Below are positions 29,329-37,562 of a DNA stretch of 64,000 nt, one piece after another. The notes beneath the pieces were generated by a model, which did no database searches, had not been told where the DNA came from, and was given only the letters and a program-made list of their open reading frames with translations. A program made the translations under genes and the position numbers. Source of the stretch: Aureimonas psammosilenae (GTDB taxonomy: Bacteria; Pseudomonadota; Alphaproteobacteria; Rhizobiales; Rhizobiaceae). Position 1 is the first letter of the stretch. Every line of letters begins with the position of its first letter. The stretch spans positions 1 to 64,000 of the forward strand of contig NZ_WEZG01000006.1 in NCBI RefSeq assembly GCF_009176975.1. Reading direction: 5' to 3'.

Positions 29329-29332
<4 letters not shown>
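28391..29332 (-). CDS. ABC importer permease, PotB/YdcU type
   Basis: A 313-residue permease with six helices and an EAA loop [20 protein letters not shown]. The N-terminal extension and the periplasmic segment [18 protein letters not shown] are typical of PotB/YdcU. The start overlaps the stop of the ATPase gene by four bases (ATGA), and the end overlaps the next permease gene. It works with the downstream permease, the ATPase and the binding protein at 30382-31536 as one importer for polyamines or related amines. Confidence 0.88.
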
Positions 29333-30336
<1,004 letters not shown>

Positions 30337-30363
30337 GGCGATGCTTTCAGGCGATTGAGGTCG

Positions 30364-30383
30364 AGGGCGCGCGCGGGCGCCCT
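30364..30383 (-). terminator. hairpin after the binding-protein gene
   Basis: AGGGCGC (30364-30370) and GCGCCCT (30377-30383) form a perfect 7-bp stem reaching into the stop codon of the binding-protein gene. There is no T-run. In importer operons such hairpins behind the binding-protein gene often hold back transcription or protect the upstream mRNA, giving more binding protein than permease; that role is inferred here. Confidence 0.5.
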
Positions 30384-31536
30384 ACCCGCCCATCACGGCG
30401 ATGTAGTCGGAGACCCAGCGCGAATAGGGCACGCAGGCGCTGCCGTCCGAGCACTTGGCCGTCGGTGTCCGCCAGAAGCGGATCTTCTCGAAATTGTCGA
30501 AGCCGTTGGTGTCGCAGCCTTCCGCGCCCAAAAGCTCGCTCGCCTTGCAGGCCTCCGGCACCGCCGGCACCGAGCCGAACCAGGCCGCGACATCGCCTTG
30601 CACCTTCGGCGAGAGCGAATGCTCCATCCACTTGTAGGCGCAGTTGGGATGCTGGACATCGGCCGCCAGCATGGTCGTATCGGCCCAGCCCGTCGCGCCT
30701 TCTTCCGGCACGGTGGAAGCGACGGGGCGCTTGTCGGCTTTCAGCGTGTTGACCTGGAACGGCCAGGAGGAGGAAGCGACGACACCTTCGGTCTTGAAGT
30801 CGTCCACCTGCACGGCGGCGTCGTGCCAATAACGGCCGACGAGCTGGCGCTGCCCCTTCAGGAGTTCCAGAACGGCGGCATACTGCTCCTCGTTCAGTTC
30901 GAAGGGGTCCTTGATGCCGAGTTCAGGCTTCTTGTGCATCAGGTAGTTCGCGGCATCCGCCACGTAGATCGGCCCGTCATAGGCCTGGACGCGGCCCTTG
31001 TTCGGCTTGCCATCCGGCAGGTCCTGCGGCTCCAGGATCACCGACCAGCTTCTCGGCGCTTCCTTGAAGACCTCCGTGGAATAAAGAAGGACGTTCGGCC
31101 CCCATTGATAGGGCGTGCCGTAGTGCTGGCCGCTGACCGTGAACCACGGCCCGTTCTGGAGGCGCGGATCGACCTTGCCCCAGCTCGGCACGAGATCGGT
31201 GTTGATCGGCTGGACCTTTTTGCCGGCGATGAGGCGAAGCGAGGCGTCGCCGGAGGCGGTGACGAGGTCGAAGCCGCCACCATTCATCAGGGTCACCATT
31301 TCGTCGGAGGTGGCGGCGGTCTTCACGTTGACCTTGCAGCCGGTTTCCTTCTCGAAGCCCGTCACCCAGTCGTAGCCCTTGTCCGTTTCGCCGCGCTCGA
31401 CATAGCCCGGCCAGGCGACGATGTTCACCTGGCCCTCCCCTTCGCCGACGCTCGTCATGGCGCTCTGGGCGAGGGCATGGCCCGACAGGACGACGGAAAG
31501 GCCGAGGGCCGTGCAGGTCTTCAGCGTCTGCTTCAT
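30382..31536 (-). CDS. periplasmic substrate-binding protein, YdcS/PotD type
   Basis: A 384-residue secreted protein with a signal peptide of about 23 residues (cleavage after ALA). The mature part begins with VNIVAWPGYVERGETDKGYDW-like sequence and has KVNVKTAATSDEM, GGGFDLVTASGDASLRL and SWGKVDPRLQNGPW, the pattern of extracellular solute-binding family 1 polyamine binders of the YdcS subgroup. The aromatic residues of the binding cleft (WPGY, PYQWGPN) fit an amine ligand. It is the first transporter gene after the LysR regulator. Exact ligand (putrescine, GABA, spermidine) cannot be read from the sequence. Confidence 0.88.
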   Translation of the reverse strand: MKQTLKTCTALGLSVVLSGHALAQSAMTSVGEGEGQVNIVAWPGYVERGETDKGYDWVTGFEKETGCKVNVKTAATSDEMVTLMNGGGFDLVTASGDASLRLIAGKKVQPINTDLVPSWGKVDPRLQNGPWFTVSGQHYGTPYQWGPNVLLYSTEVFKEAPRSWSVILEPQDLPDGKPNKGRVQAYDGPIYVADAANYLMHKKPELGIKDPFELNEEQYAAVLELLKGQRQLVGRYWHDAAVQVDDFKTEGVVASSSWPFQVNTLKADKRPVASTVPEEGATGWADTTMLAADVQHPNCAYKWMEHSLSPKVQGDVAAWFGSVPAVPEACKASELLGAEGCDTNGFDNFEKIRFWRTPTAKCSDGSACVPYSRWVSDYIAVMGG

Positions 31537-31640
31537 GCTGGCTCTCCGTTTGCCGGTGTTCGATCGGCCAGGAGATTATCCGCAGTCCGATATCGCGCAA
31601 ACGCATTCGTCCGATAGATGAATTCGGAAAAACCGATAGC

Positions 31641-32552
31641 TCAGCCGCCGCGCGCGCGGGCCTCGTTCGCACCCGCCACCGCCACGAAATCCTTCGCCGC
31701 CCGGCCGAGCTGCGAGCCGCGCCGCCAGACGATGCCGACCTCGACCATCGGCAGGTCGCCCGACACCGCGCGGCTTTCGATCCGGTCGCCTTCCAGCGAC
31801 CAGCGCCGGTAGACGAGGTCGGGCAGGAGAGCGAGCCCCGCCCCCGTCGCGACCAGCGAGCGCACCGCTTCCACCGAGCGGGTGCGGAAGGCGACATTGG
31901 GCTTGGCGCCGAGCGCCGACAGGAGGCGGCCCGTATTCTCCTCGATCTCGTCGACGGTCAGCATGATCAGCGGCTCGCGCCCGATCCGGGCGACATCGAC
32001 GATCTCCGCTTCGGCCAAGGGGTGGCCGCTCGGCATCCACAAGCGATAGCGCGAGCGCTCGAAGACCTGGGCCTGGAGGGCGACGCGGTTGCGCAGGTTC
32101 GAGATCACCATCACCGCGACGTCCAGCTCGCCCCCGACGAGGAGATGCTCGAGATAATCGCCGTTGTCCTCGATGGCGCGCGTTTCGACATGCGGAAAGG
32201 CCCGGCGGTAGCGCGCCAGGATGTCGGACAGGACATAACCGGCGACGAGCGAGGTGACGCCGAAATTTAGCGAGCCCGGCTGCGCCCGCGCTTCCTCGGC
32301 GAAGCTCTGGCGCGCGTCCGAGACGGCATCCAGCACCTTCAAGGCATGGCGGTAGAACTGCTGGCCCTTGTAGGTGAGGACGAGCCCGCGCCGGTGCCGC
32401 TCGAAAAGCTGGACGCCGAGATCGTATTCCAGATCCTTGATCGCTTCCGTCACGCCCGACTGGGACACGGAAAGGCCCTGCGCCGCGCCGGACACCGTTC
32501 CCCCTTCGGCGACGGCGATGAAGTAGCGGAGCTGGCGCAAGGTGAAACTCAT
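31641..32552 (-). CDS. LysR-family regulator of the amine-uptake operon
   Basis: A 303-residue LysR protein. The winged HTH is in residues 1-60 (LRQLRYFIAVAEGGTVSGAA; LSVSQSGVTEAIKDLEYDLG), followed by the effector-binding domain with its two alpha/beta subdomains. It sits upstream of the binding-protein gene on the same strand with about 100 bases between them, so it likely controls that operon, perhaps in response to an amine or aldehyde. The co-directional rather than divergent arrangement is less usual for LysR regulators. Confidence 0.87.
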   Translation of the reverse strand: MSFTLRQLRYFIAVAEGGTVSGAAQGLSVSQSGVTEAIKDLEYDLGVQLFERHRRGLVLTYKGQQFYRHALKVLDAVSDARQSFAEEARAQPGSLNFGVTSLVAGYVLSDILARYRRAFPHVETRAIEDNGDYLEHLLVGGELDVAVMVISNLRNRVALQAQVFERSRYRLWMPSGHPLAEAEIVDVARIGREPLIMLTVDEIEENTGRLLSALGAKPNVAFRTRSVEAVRSLVATGAGLALLPDLVYRRWSLEGDRIESRAVSGDLPMVEVGIVWRRGSQLGRAAKDFVAVAGANEARARGG

Positions 32553-32729
32553 GGGAAGCGCTGCATCCGTTCGACCTCGTCGGGCGTCGGATACGTGCTA
32601 GCGCATGGCGTTGGGACACGGCAATGCAGTGGCCCGGTTGTTCCGGCCGGGAGCGATCCACGCGGAAACGAACTTCAAGCGCGACGAACGGATGGCGCTC
32701 CGTTTTCGCCGGGCGGGCAGTGTCGGCTC

Positions 32730-32850
32730 GGCGGCAGGCGACGTCACGAGGATGGTTATGCCGACCTCATCCTCGGCGTTTATGGCAGCGACCCCGGCCG
32801 CTCCGACGCCGGCGCGGTCTCCGTCATCTACGGTTCGGCAGACTTGGGTC
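32730..32850 (+). pseudogene. FG-GAP/integrin-alpha-like repeat remnant
   Basis: The plus strand encodes HEDGYADLILGVYGSDPGRS followed by DAGAVSVIYGSADLG, the calcium-binding FG-GAP (integrin alpha) repeat found in large surface or secreted proteins. Just upstream the expected GDV is present but in another frame (32737-32745), so at least one frameshift has occurred. No start, no other repeats and no signal are left. A fragment of a once larger gene. Confidence 0.6.
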
Positions 32851-32899
32851 GTTTGAAGCGTTCCTCAGATCCGCCTTGCACGGCCTTTGTTCTTTCGGG

Positions 32900-33314
32900 C
32901 AAGGCCGTGCAGACGGCCTTGGCGATCTGGGCGCTTCCCCCGCCGGGGCCGGTCTCCTTCTGCTGCCGGATTTCGCCCATCTCTGGATGATCGTTCTCGG
33001 TATCGGCAGCGGCGCTTCGCTGCCTTTGGCGCTCGCCTTCATCAGCCTGCGCGCGGCCGATCACCATCAGGCCGCGTCGCTGTCGATGATGGTGCAGTCG
33101 ACTGGCGGCCTTCGGCCCCATCGCGTTCGGCCTGCTGGACGATCTCGCCGGCAACTGGTCGCTCGCGCTCGGCGTCCTGACGGCTATGAGCCTCCTTCAG
33201 GCGCTGATCGGCCTCCAGGCTGGTCGCGACGAGACGCTCCTTCAAGGATCGATCGGCCTTCAGGCTTTCCACGCCTTCGATGCCGCAGGAGAGCGCAGCC
33301 GTGCAGGCGGATAA
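32900..33314 (+). pseudogene. MFS transporter remnant (C-terminal helices, frameshifted)
   Basis: From about 32940, the frame reads LLLLPDFAHLWMIVLGIGSG, then LPLALAFISLRAADHHQAAS and MMVQSTG, the C-terminal half of a CynX/NimT-type MFS permease. At about 33105-33112 the homology jumps one frame to FGPIAFGLLDDLAGNWSLAL and LTAMSLLQALIGLQAGRDE, ending at the TAA at 33312. The N-terminal helices are missing. A frameshifted, truncated gene next to the FG-GAP remnant. Confidence 0.65.
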
Positions 33315-33654
33315 TCTGGCGATCGCACCGGGTCGCGAAGCGGGCACGCTGCGCAGTTTTTTCGACCGCTCCGCTTCCTCCGGTTTGGAAGCGCGCGTCG
33401 CCATGGCAGAGACTTCGGGAAGGACGGAATGGGGATCGCCGGGTTTGGTGACCGACGCCGACGACGGGCAAGAAGCCCGCAGCGATTAGCGCTGATCGGC
33501 GCACCCAACGTCAACGACGATCTGGAGATCAAAATCTCTTCATCGGCGGACGAAATGCCGAGTCTTTACATGAGGACACCTTGACGACATCGGCTCGCAA
33601 GGGCCTCCTCCATGGAAAGCCAGCCCTTTTCTCTATGAGCCCGCTGCCAGCGAT
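33315..33654. other. intergenic region upstream of LysR gene
   Basis: About 340 bases of apparently decayed DNA with no gene I can support. It must contain the promoter of the LysR gene at 33655. No terminator or repeat was recognised. Confidence 0.35.
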
Positions 33655-34551
33655 TTGAGCGCTCCCCGAAAACAACGAAGGAACATTCATCTTCGCGGGT
33701 TGCAGGTCTTCGACGCGTTCGTCCGACACCTTTCCGTGACGCCGACAGCCGAGGAATTGGGGATCAGCCAAAGCGCGGTCAGCCATCAGTTGCGCCGTCT
33801 TCAGGACCATTTGGGCGAGAAACTGGTCGAGCGGCATGGCCGCGACTTCGGGCTAACGGTGGCCGGCGAGCGGCTCGCGGCTTCTCTCGGCAGCGCGTTC
33901 GACATGCTCGAACATTCGACAGCACTGGTGAGCGGCGCCAATCGACCGATGCTGCGCGTCGGCGTCTACTCGTCCTTCGCCATCGGCTGGCTGATCCCGC
34001 TGATGCCCTCGTTCCACGAGAAGCATCCAGAAGTCGATCTGCGGTTGACGATGCTTTACGACCCGCACGAAATATCTGGGCGCATAGCGGACATTTTCGT
34101 CACCTCGGAACCGATCGAGCGCGGCTACCGTGCCATCCGCCTTTTCCCGGAAAAGCTGGTTCCGGTGATCCGAGCGACGACCGACGCCGGGGAAGTCGTC
34201 CCGAGCACGTTGATCACGTCGGAAGTGGAAGCCTCTCTTGCCGGACGCGACTGGGAGGCGTTCTGCGTTCTCAACGAAACTCCGCTTCCGGCCGTCCCGC
34301 TGCTTTGTTGCTCTCACTACATCTTCAGCCTGGAGATGGTGCTTGCCGGAATGGGCGCGTCCTTGATCCCGGACTTTCTGGCTGATCCATACATTCGATG
34401 CGGCAAGCTGCGTCGGCTTCTCGGAAAACCGCTCCCGACCGGCCAGATCTATCAAATCCAGTTCAAGTACGAACGCCGCAAGGAACCGGACATCAACAGC
34501 TTCGTCGCCTGGCTTCAAGGCGCGCTCGCCAGCCGTTCCAACGAAGTCTGA
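33655..34551 (+). CDS. LysR-family transcriptional regulator (GcvA/AmpR-like)
   Basis: A 298-residue LysR protein that starts with TTG at 33655 (no ATG is available before the HTH). The DNA-binding part contains LQVFDAFVRHLSVTPTAEEL and GISQSAVSHQLRRLQDHLGE, typical of the GcvA/AmpR subgroup, followed by HGRDFGLTVAGERL. The effector domain ends with FVAWLQGAL as in that subgroup. It is convergent with the LprI-like gene; the regulated target is not evident because both sides are decayed or convergent. Confidence 0.85.
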   Translation: MSAPRKQRRNIHLRGLQVFDAFVRHLSVTPTAEELGISQSAVSHQLRRLQDHLGEKLVERHGRDFGLTVAGERLAASLGSAFDMLEHSTALVSGANRPMLRVGVYSSFAIGWLIPLMPSFHEKHPEVDLRLTMLYDPHEISGRIADIFVTSEPIERGYRAIRLFPEKLVPVIRATTDAGEVVPSTLITSEVEASLAGRDWEAFCVLNETPLPAVPLLCCSHYIFSLEMVLAGMGASLIPDFLADPYIRCGKLRRLLGKPLPTGQIYQIQFKYERRKEPDINSFVAWLQGALASRSNEV

Positions 34552-34624
34552 GGGGTTTTCAGTCGCTTCCTCCGCTCCACTCTGGTCCGGCGGCCTGTGG
34601 CAAGCGAGATCGCGGCGCGACGGC

Positions 34625-35053
34625 TTAGTTCGACGCCTCGCCCGCCGGTTCCAGCATCCGGCGAAGTTCCGACACGCGATCCTCCGTCATCTCCAGAACG
34701 CAGCTCGAATAGGCAATCGCAGACAGCGATCCATCGCCGGTCAGTGCCGAGGCCGCTTCGCACTGCGCGTCTCGAAAAACGATCCAGGCCCGTTGTGCCT
34801 TGCGAACCGATGTCATCGCATCCGAGCCGATGGCAGCGGGCATCTTCGCCCAGAGATCGTTCAGTTCCGCCTCTTTCCGCTCGAGTTCGGCCCCGAGGCA
34901 GTCGAGCATCTGCACGGTGACGCCGCCACTTTCGGCGATACAACGGCGATGCTCGGCGGAGGAAGGTTGTTCCGCACCGGCGGTTGTCGAAAGATGGACG
35001 ACCGCAATCGACGCAAGCCATAGTGTCGGCAAGAACGGTCTCGTCGGTTTCAT
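34625..35053 (-). CDS. secreted LprI-like (DUF1311) protein
   Basis: A 142-residue protein with a signal peptide (about 27 residues, ending STTAGA). The mature part has four Cys and the DUF1311/LprI pattern: CLGAELERKEAELNDLWAKM, then VRKAQRAWIVFRDAQCEA and a final helix with CVLEMTEDRVSELRRML. Some family members inhibit host lysozyme; most are not characterised. It should act in the periplasm or outside the cell. It is followed upstream by the CVNH-like secreted protein gene in the same direction. Confidence 0.82.
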   Translation of the reverse strand: MKPTRPFLPTLWLASIAVVHLSTTAGAEQPSSAEHRRCIAESGGVTVQMLDCLGAELERKEAELNDLWAKMPAAIGSDAMTSVRKAQRAWIVFRDAQCEAASALTGDGSLSAIAYSSCVLEMTEDRVSELRRMLEPAGEASN

Positions 35054-35178
35054 TCCTTGCTCTGCCGTGTGGCGCGCCGTCTTCGAAGGCGCAAGAGATG
35101 ACGGTGCTTGAAGACAAGCCGGTCCGGCGCTCGACCTGTTCGTGGTCGCTGACGGCAGCGGAATACGGGATACGCAAA

Positions 35179-35201
35179 CGGCCCCGGCTCAACCGGGGCC
35201 G
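35179..35201 (-). terminator. intrinsic-type terminator of the CVNH-like gene
   Basis: CGGCCCCGG (35179-35187) and CCGGGGCCG (35193-35201) form a perfect 9-bp GC stem with a five-base loop, 30 bases downstream of the CVNH-like gene on the minus strand. On that strand the stem is followed by TTTGCG, a short T-run, consistent with termination. Confidence 0.65.
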
Positions 35202-35230
35202 TCATCTCGGCAACGAGCCATCCGCGACGA

Positions 35231-35614
35231 TCAAGTCCCCTGCTTCAGCACCCCGTCGATGTTGTTGATGTCGGTAAGCGGCAGTTGCGTGTTCGAAGGC
35301 CGGCCGTTCTTGGTTTTACAGATCGCCGTCAAACGCGCCATCTTCGCGTTGTGCTGCAGCCGCACCGTGTCGCAGGTCTGCTGATACGTGGACGCTCCCT
35401 CGCCCATGGACAACTTGCCGTCGACGTTATGGACGCCCTGAAGAGCATAGGAAGCAGGAACTGGGGTACCGTCGTTTTTCTTGCACTGCGCAGTGATCGT
35501 CATCCCGTCCGCAGCCAACTTGATATCGCTGCAACTGTTCTGGAACGTGCTTTCCGCGGCCGATGCCGAACCGGCAATTCCGAAAGCGAGGCCAAACGCC
35601 AATAAAAGCTTCAT
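35231..35614 (-). CDS. secreted cyanovirin-N homology (CVNH) domain protein
   Basis: A 127-residue protein with a signal peptide of about 19-20 residues (GIAGSASA). The mature protein is two tandem repeats. Repeat 1 (24-69) reads FQNSCSDIKLAADGMTITAQC and ends LQGVHNVDGKL; repeat 2 (77-124) reads YQQTCDTVRL, then LTAICKTKNG and LTDINNIDGVL. The Cys pairs 28/44 and 81/99 match the two intramolecular disulfides of cyanovirin-N, as do the I-N-x-D-G-x-L repeat ends. Such proteins bind high-mannose glycans; whether this one does is unknown. It is a single gene with its own terminator. Confidence 0.82.
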   Translation of the reverse strand: MKLLLAFGLAFGIAGSASAAESTFQNSCSDIKLAADGMTITAQCKKNDGTPVPASYALQGVHNVDGKLSMGEGASTYQQTCDTVRLQHNAKMARLTAICKTKNGRPSNTQLPLTDINNIDGVLKQGT

Positions 35615-35845
35615 ATCCTATCCTCCGCCAAAACACAGATCGAATCGTTACTTCGAAAATTACTTCCTGTCCCTTCCGTATGGATAACATTGCTTTCTCA
35701 CGGGGATGCATGAAAAGCGGCGGGGAAACATGAGATTTTGTCATCCGATTCAGGACGGCACGCTCACTTCTTACGGTTGACGCAACGATAGACCTTGAAG
35801 GAATGCTGTCAGAATGGGTCACCGCACGAGGTGAGCGGGAGTGGC

Positions 35846-36064
35846 GGCGATGTCGGCGTCGTGACGGCCCTTTATGCGATGATGCGGTTCGTTTGCGCTC
35901 CGGTGCTCGGCGCGGTGAGCGACAGATTCGGGCGGCGGCCCATGCTTCTCGTCGCCCTGGCGGGGGCGACGGGCGACCACATCGTCCCGGCCGTCGCGCC
36001 GAGCCTCCGGGAACTGCTGATCGGGCGCGCCAGGATGGCTTGCCGCGCACGAGGCACCGGATAG
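35846..36064 (+). pseudogene. TetA-like MFS efflux gene remnant
   Basis: The plus strand reads GVVTALYAMMRFVCAPVLG, then AVSDRFGRRPMLLVALAGA, the unmistakable TM2-loop-TM3 region of TetA-type drug antiporters (motif A GxxSDRFGRRP). The preceding TM1 is missing, and after SLRELLIGRARMA the homology ends and a stop follows at 36062-36064. Only about 70 residues out of about 400 remain. Confidence 0.7.
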
Positions 36065-36103
36065 ATCCGTGCAGATGACGGCAGCAACGAATGGGAGGGC
36101 ATC

Positions 36104-37060
36104 ATGGCGCGCATCGTGGTGATCGGCGGAAGCGGCCATGTGGGGAGCTATCTCGTGCCCCGGCTCGTGGAACTCGGCCATGAGGTCGTGAATGTCAGCC
36201 GTGGCACGGCCAAGCCCTACCGCCCGCATTACGCCTGGAACGAGATCCAGAACGTCACGCTCGACCGTCAGGCGGAGGAGAAAACCGGGCAATTCGGAGA
36301 GAAGATCGCGGCATTGCGGCCCGATATCGTGGTGGACATGATCGCCTTCGATTTGGCGAGCACGCGGCAGGTCGTCGAGGCGCTGCGCGGAAAGGTCGGG
36401 CATTACCTTTTCTGCAGCTCGATCTGGGTCTACGGGCGCCTTGCCGCGATCCCCTCCACGGAAGCGGACGCGACGAACCCCATCGACGAATACGGACGCG
36501 GAAAGGCCGAAAGCGAGGCATGGCTCATGCGGGAAGCGCGGTTGTCGGGCTTTCCCGCAACCTGCTTCAGGCCAGGACATATCGTCGGGGAAGGCTGGGA
36601 CCCGATCACGCCCCAGGGCAACAACAACCCGGAAACGTTCTCCTCGATCGCCCGAGGGGAGGAACTGGTCCTGCCGAACCTCGGGCTGGAGATGGTCCAC
36701 CATGTCCATGCCGACGACATCGCGCAGTGGATCGTCTGCGCGATCCAGAACCGGGCGGCTTCGATCGGCGAAGTCTTCAACACGGTGTCCGGTCAGGCCC
36801 TGACGCTGCGCGGTTACGCGGAGGCCGTCTACCGTTGGTTCGGAAAGGAGCCTCGCATCTCCTACAGGCCGTTCGAGGAGTGGATCGCCGATCTCGGGGA
36901 CTGGGCCGAGAGCACCCGCGGCCATGTGATCCGCAGTTCGTGCCACTCCATCGAGAAAAGCCGTCGGTGCCTTGGCTACGAACCTCGCTACACGAGCCTC
37001 GAGGCCGTCCACGAAAGCGTCCAGGCCTTGATCGCGGAAGGCAAGGTGTCCGTCGGGTAG
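36104..37060 (+). CDS. NAD-dependent epimerase/dehydratase-like protein
   Basis: A 318-residue extended SDR. The Rossmann motif is GGSGHVGSYL (8-17). The catalytic region shows FCSSIWVYG (Ser) and Tyr-x3-Lys in EYGRGKAE (about 130-137). The middle part, CFRPGHIVGEGWDPITPQG and VHHVHADDIAQWI, is typical of the atypical SDRs annotated as nucleoside-sugar epimerases, and the C-terminal region RCLGYEPRYTSLEAV fits. Preceded by GGGAGG. The substrate is not known; neighbours are remnants and give no clue. Confidence 0.83.
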   Translation: MARIVVIGGSGHVGSYLVPRLVELGHEVVNVSRGTAKPYRPHYAWNEIQNVTLDRQAEEKTGQFGEKIAALRPDIVVDMIAFDLASTRQVVEALRGKVGHYLFCSSIWVYGRLAAIPSTEADATNPIDEYGRGKAESEAWLMREARLSGFPATCFRPGHIVGEGWDPITPQGNNNPETFSSIARGEELVLPNLGLEMVHHVHADDIAQWIVCAIQNRAASIGEVFNTVSGQALTLRGYAEAVYRWFGKEPRISYRPFEEWIADLGDWAESTRGHVIRSSCHSIEKSRRCLGYEPRYTSLEAVHESVQALIAEGKVSVG

Positions 37061-37202
37061 GAAGCATCCGCCAGATCATCGCCCTCGGGCACGGCGTGGT
37101 CCGGTGGGCCGGCGCGGTTGCGACGCGCCTCATGGGCCCGATAACGGCGACCGATGTTCGGGATACTGCGATGGCCGAATGTTGCGACCGTTCCGCCGGC
37201 GG

Positions 37203-37562
37203 TCAGATGTCCGCGGGCGTTGTCACATAGGGCGCGATGCCGTTTCCGAACGACCAGCCCGGTTTCTCGTTGGGGCTGATGATGATCTGCACGTCCTCGC
37301 GGCGACCGCCGGGGCTGGCGGCCAGCTTGTCGACGACCGCCCGGTAAAAAGCCTGCTTCTGGGCGGTGTCGCGCCAGTTGCTGGCGGTGACATGCACGAT
37401 GACGATGCCGTCCGTGCGCGCGACGCCGAGTTAGCTGGAGCTGTGGATGATCTCGCCCGCCGCACGTTGATCGATGATCTGGAAGCGATCCTCCGCGGGG
37501 ACGGCATAGGTTTCCACCAGGAGCGGGATACGCTGGCCACCGCTGCCCGCCCCTCCGGTCAC
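37203..37562 (-). pseudogene. tautomerase-family gene with nonsense codon
   Basis: The minus strand encodes LLVETYAVPAEDRFQIIDQ, a stop at 37431-37433 (TAA), then in the same frame LGVARTDGIVIVHVTASNWR and VQIIISPNEKPGWSFGNGIA, which together form a tautomerase_2-type protein. The stop replaces the position where family members have Tyr before LGV, consistent with TAC to TAA. The N-terminus is also wrong: the catalytic N-terminal Pro and the first strand are lacking and the only start (GTG 37560-37562) overlaps the stop of the kinase gene. Doubly disabled. Confidence 0.75.
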
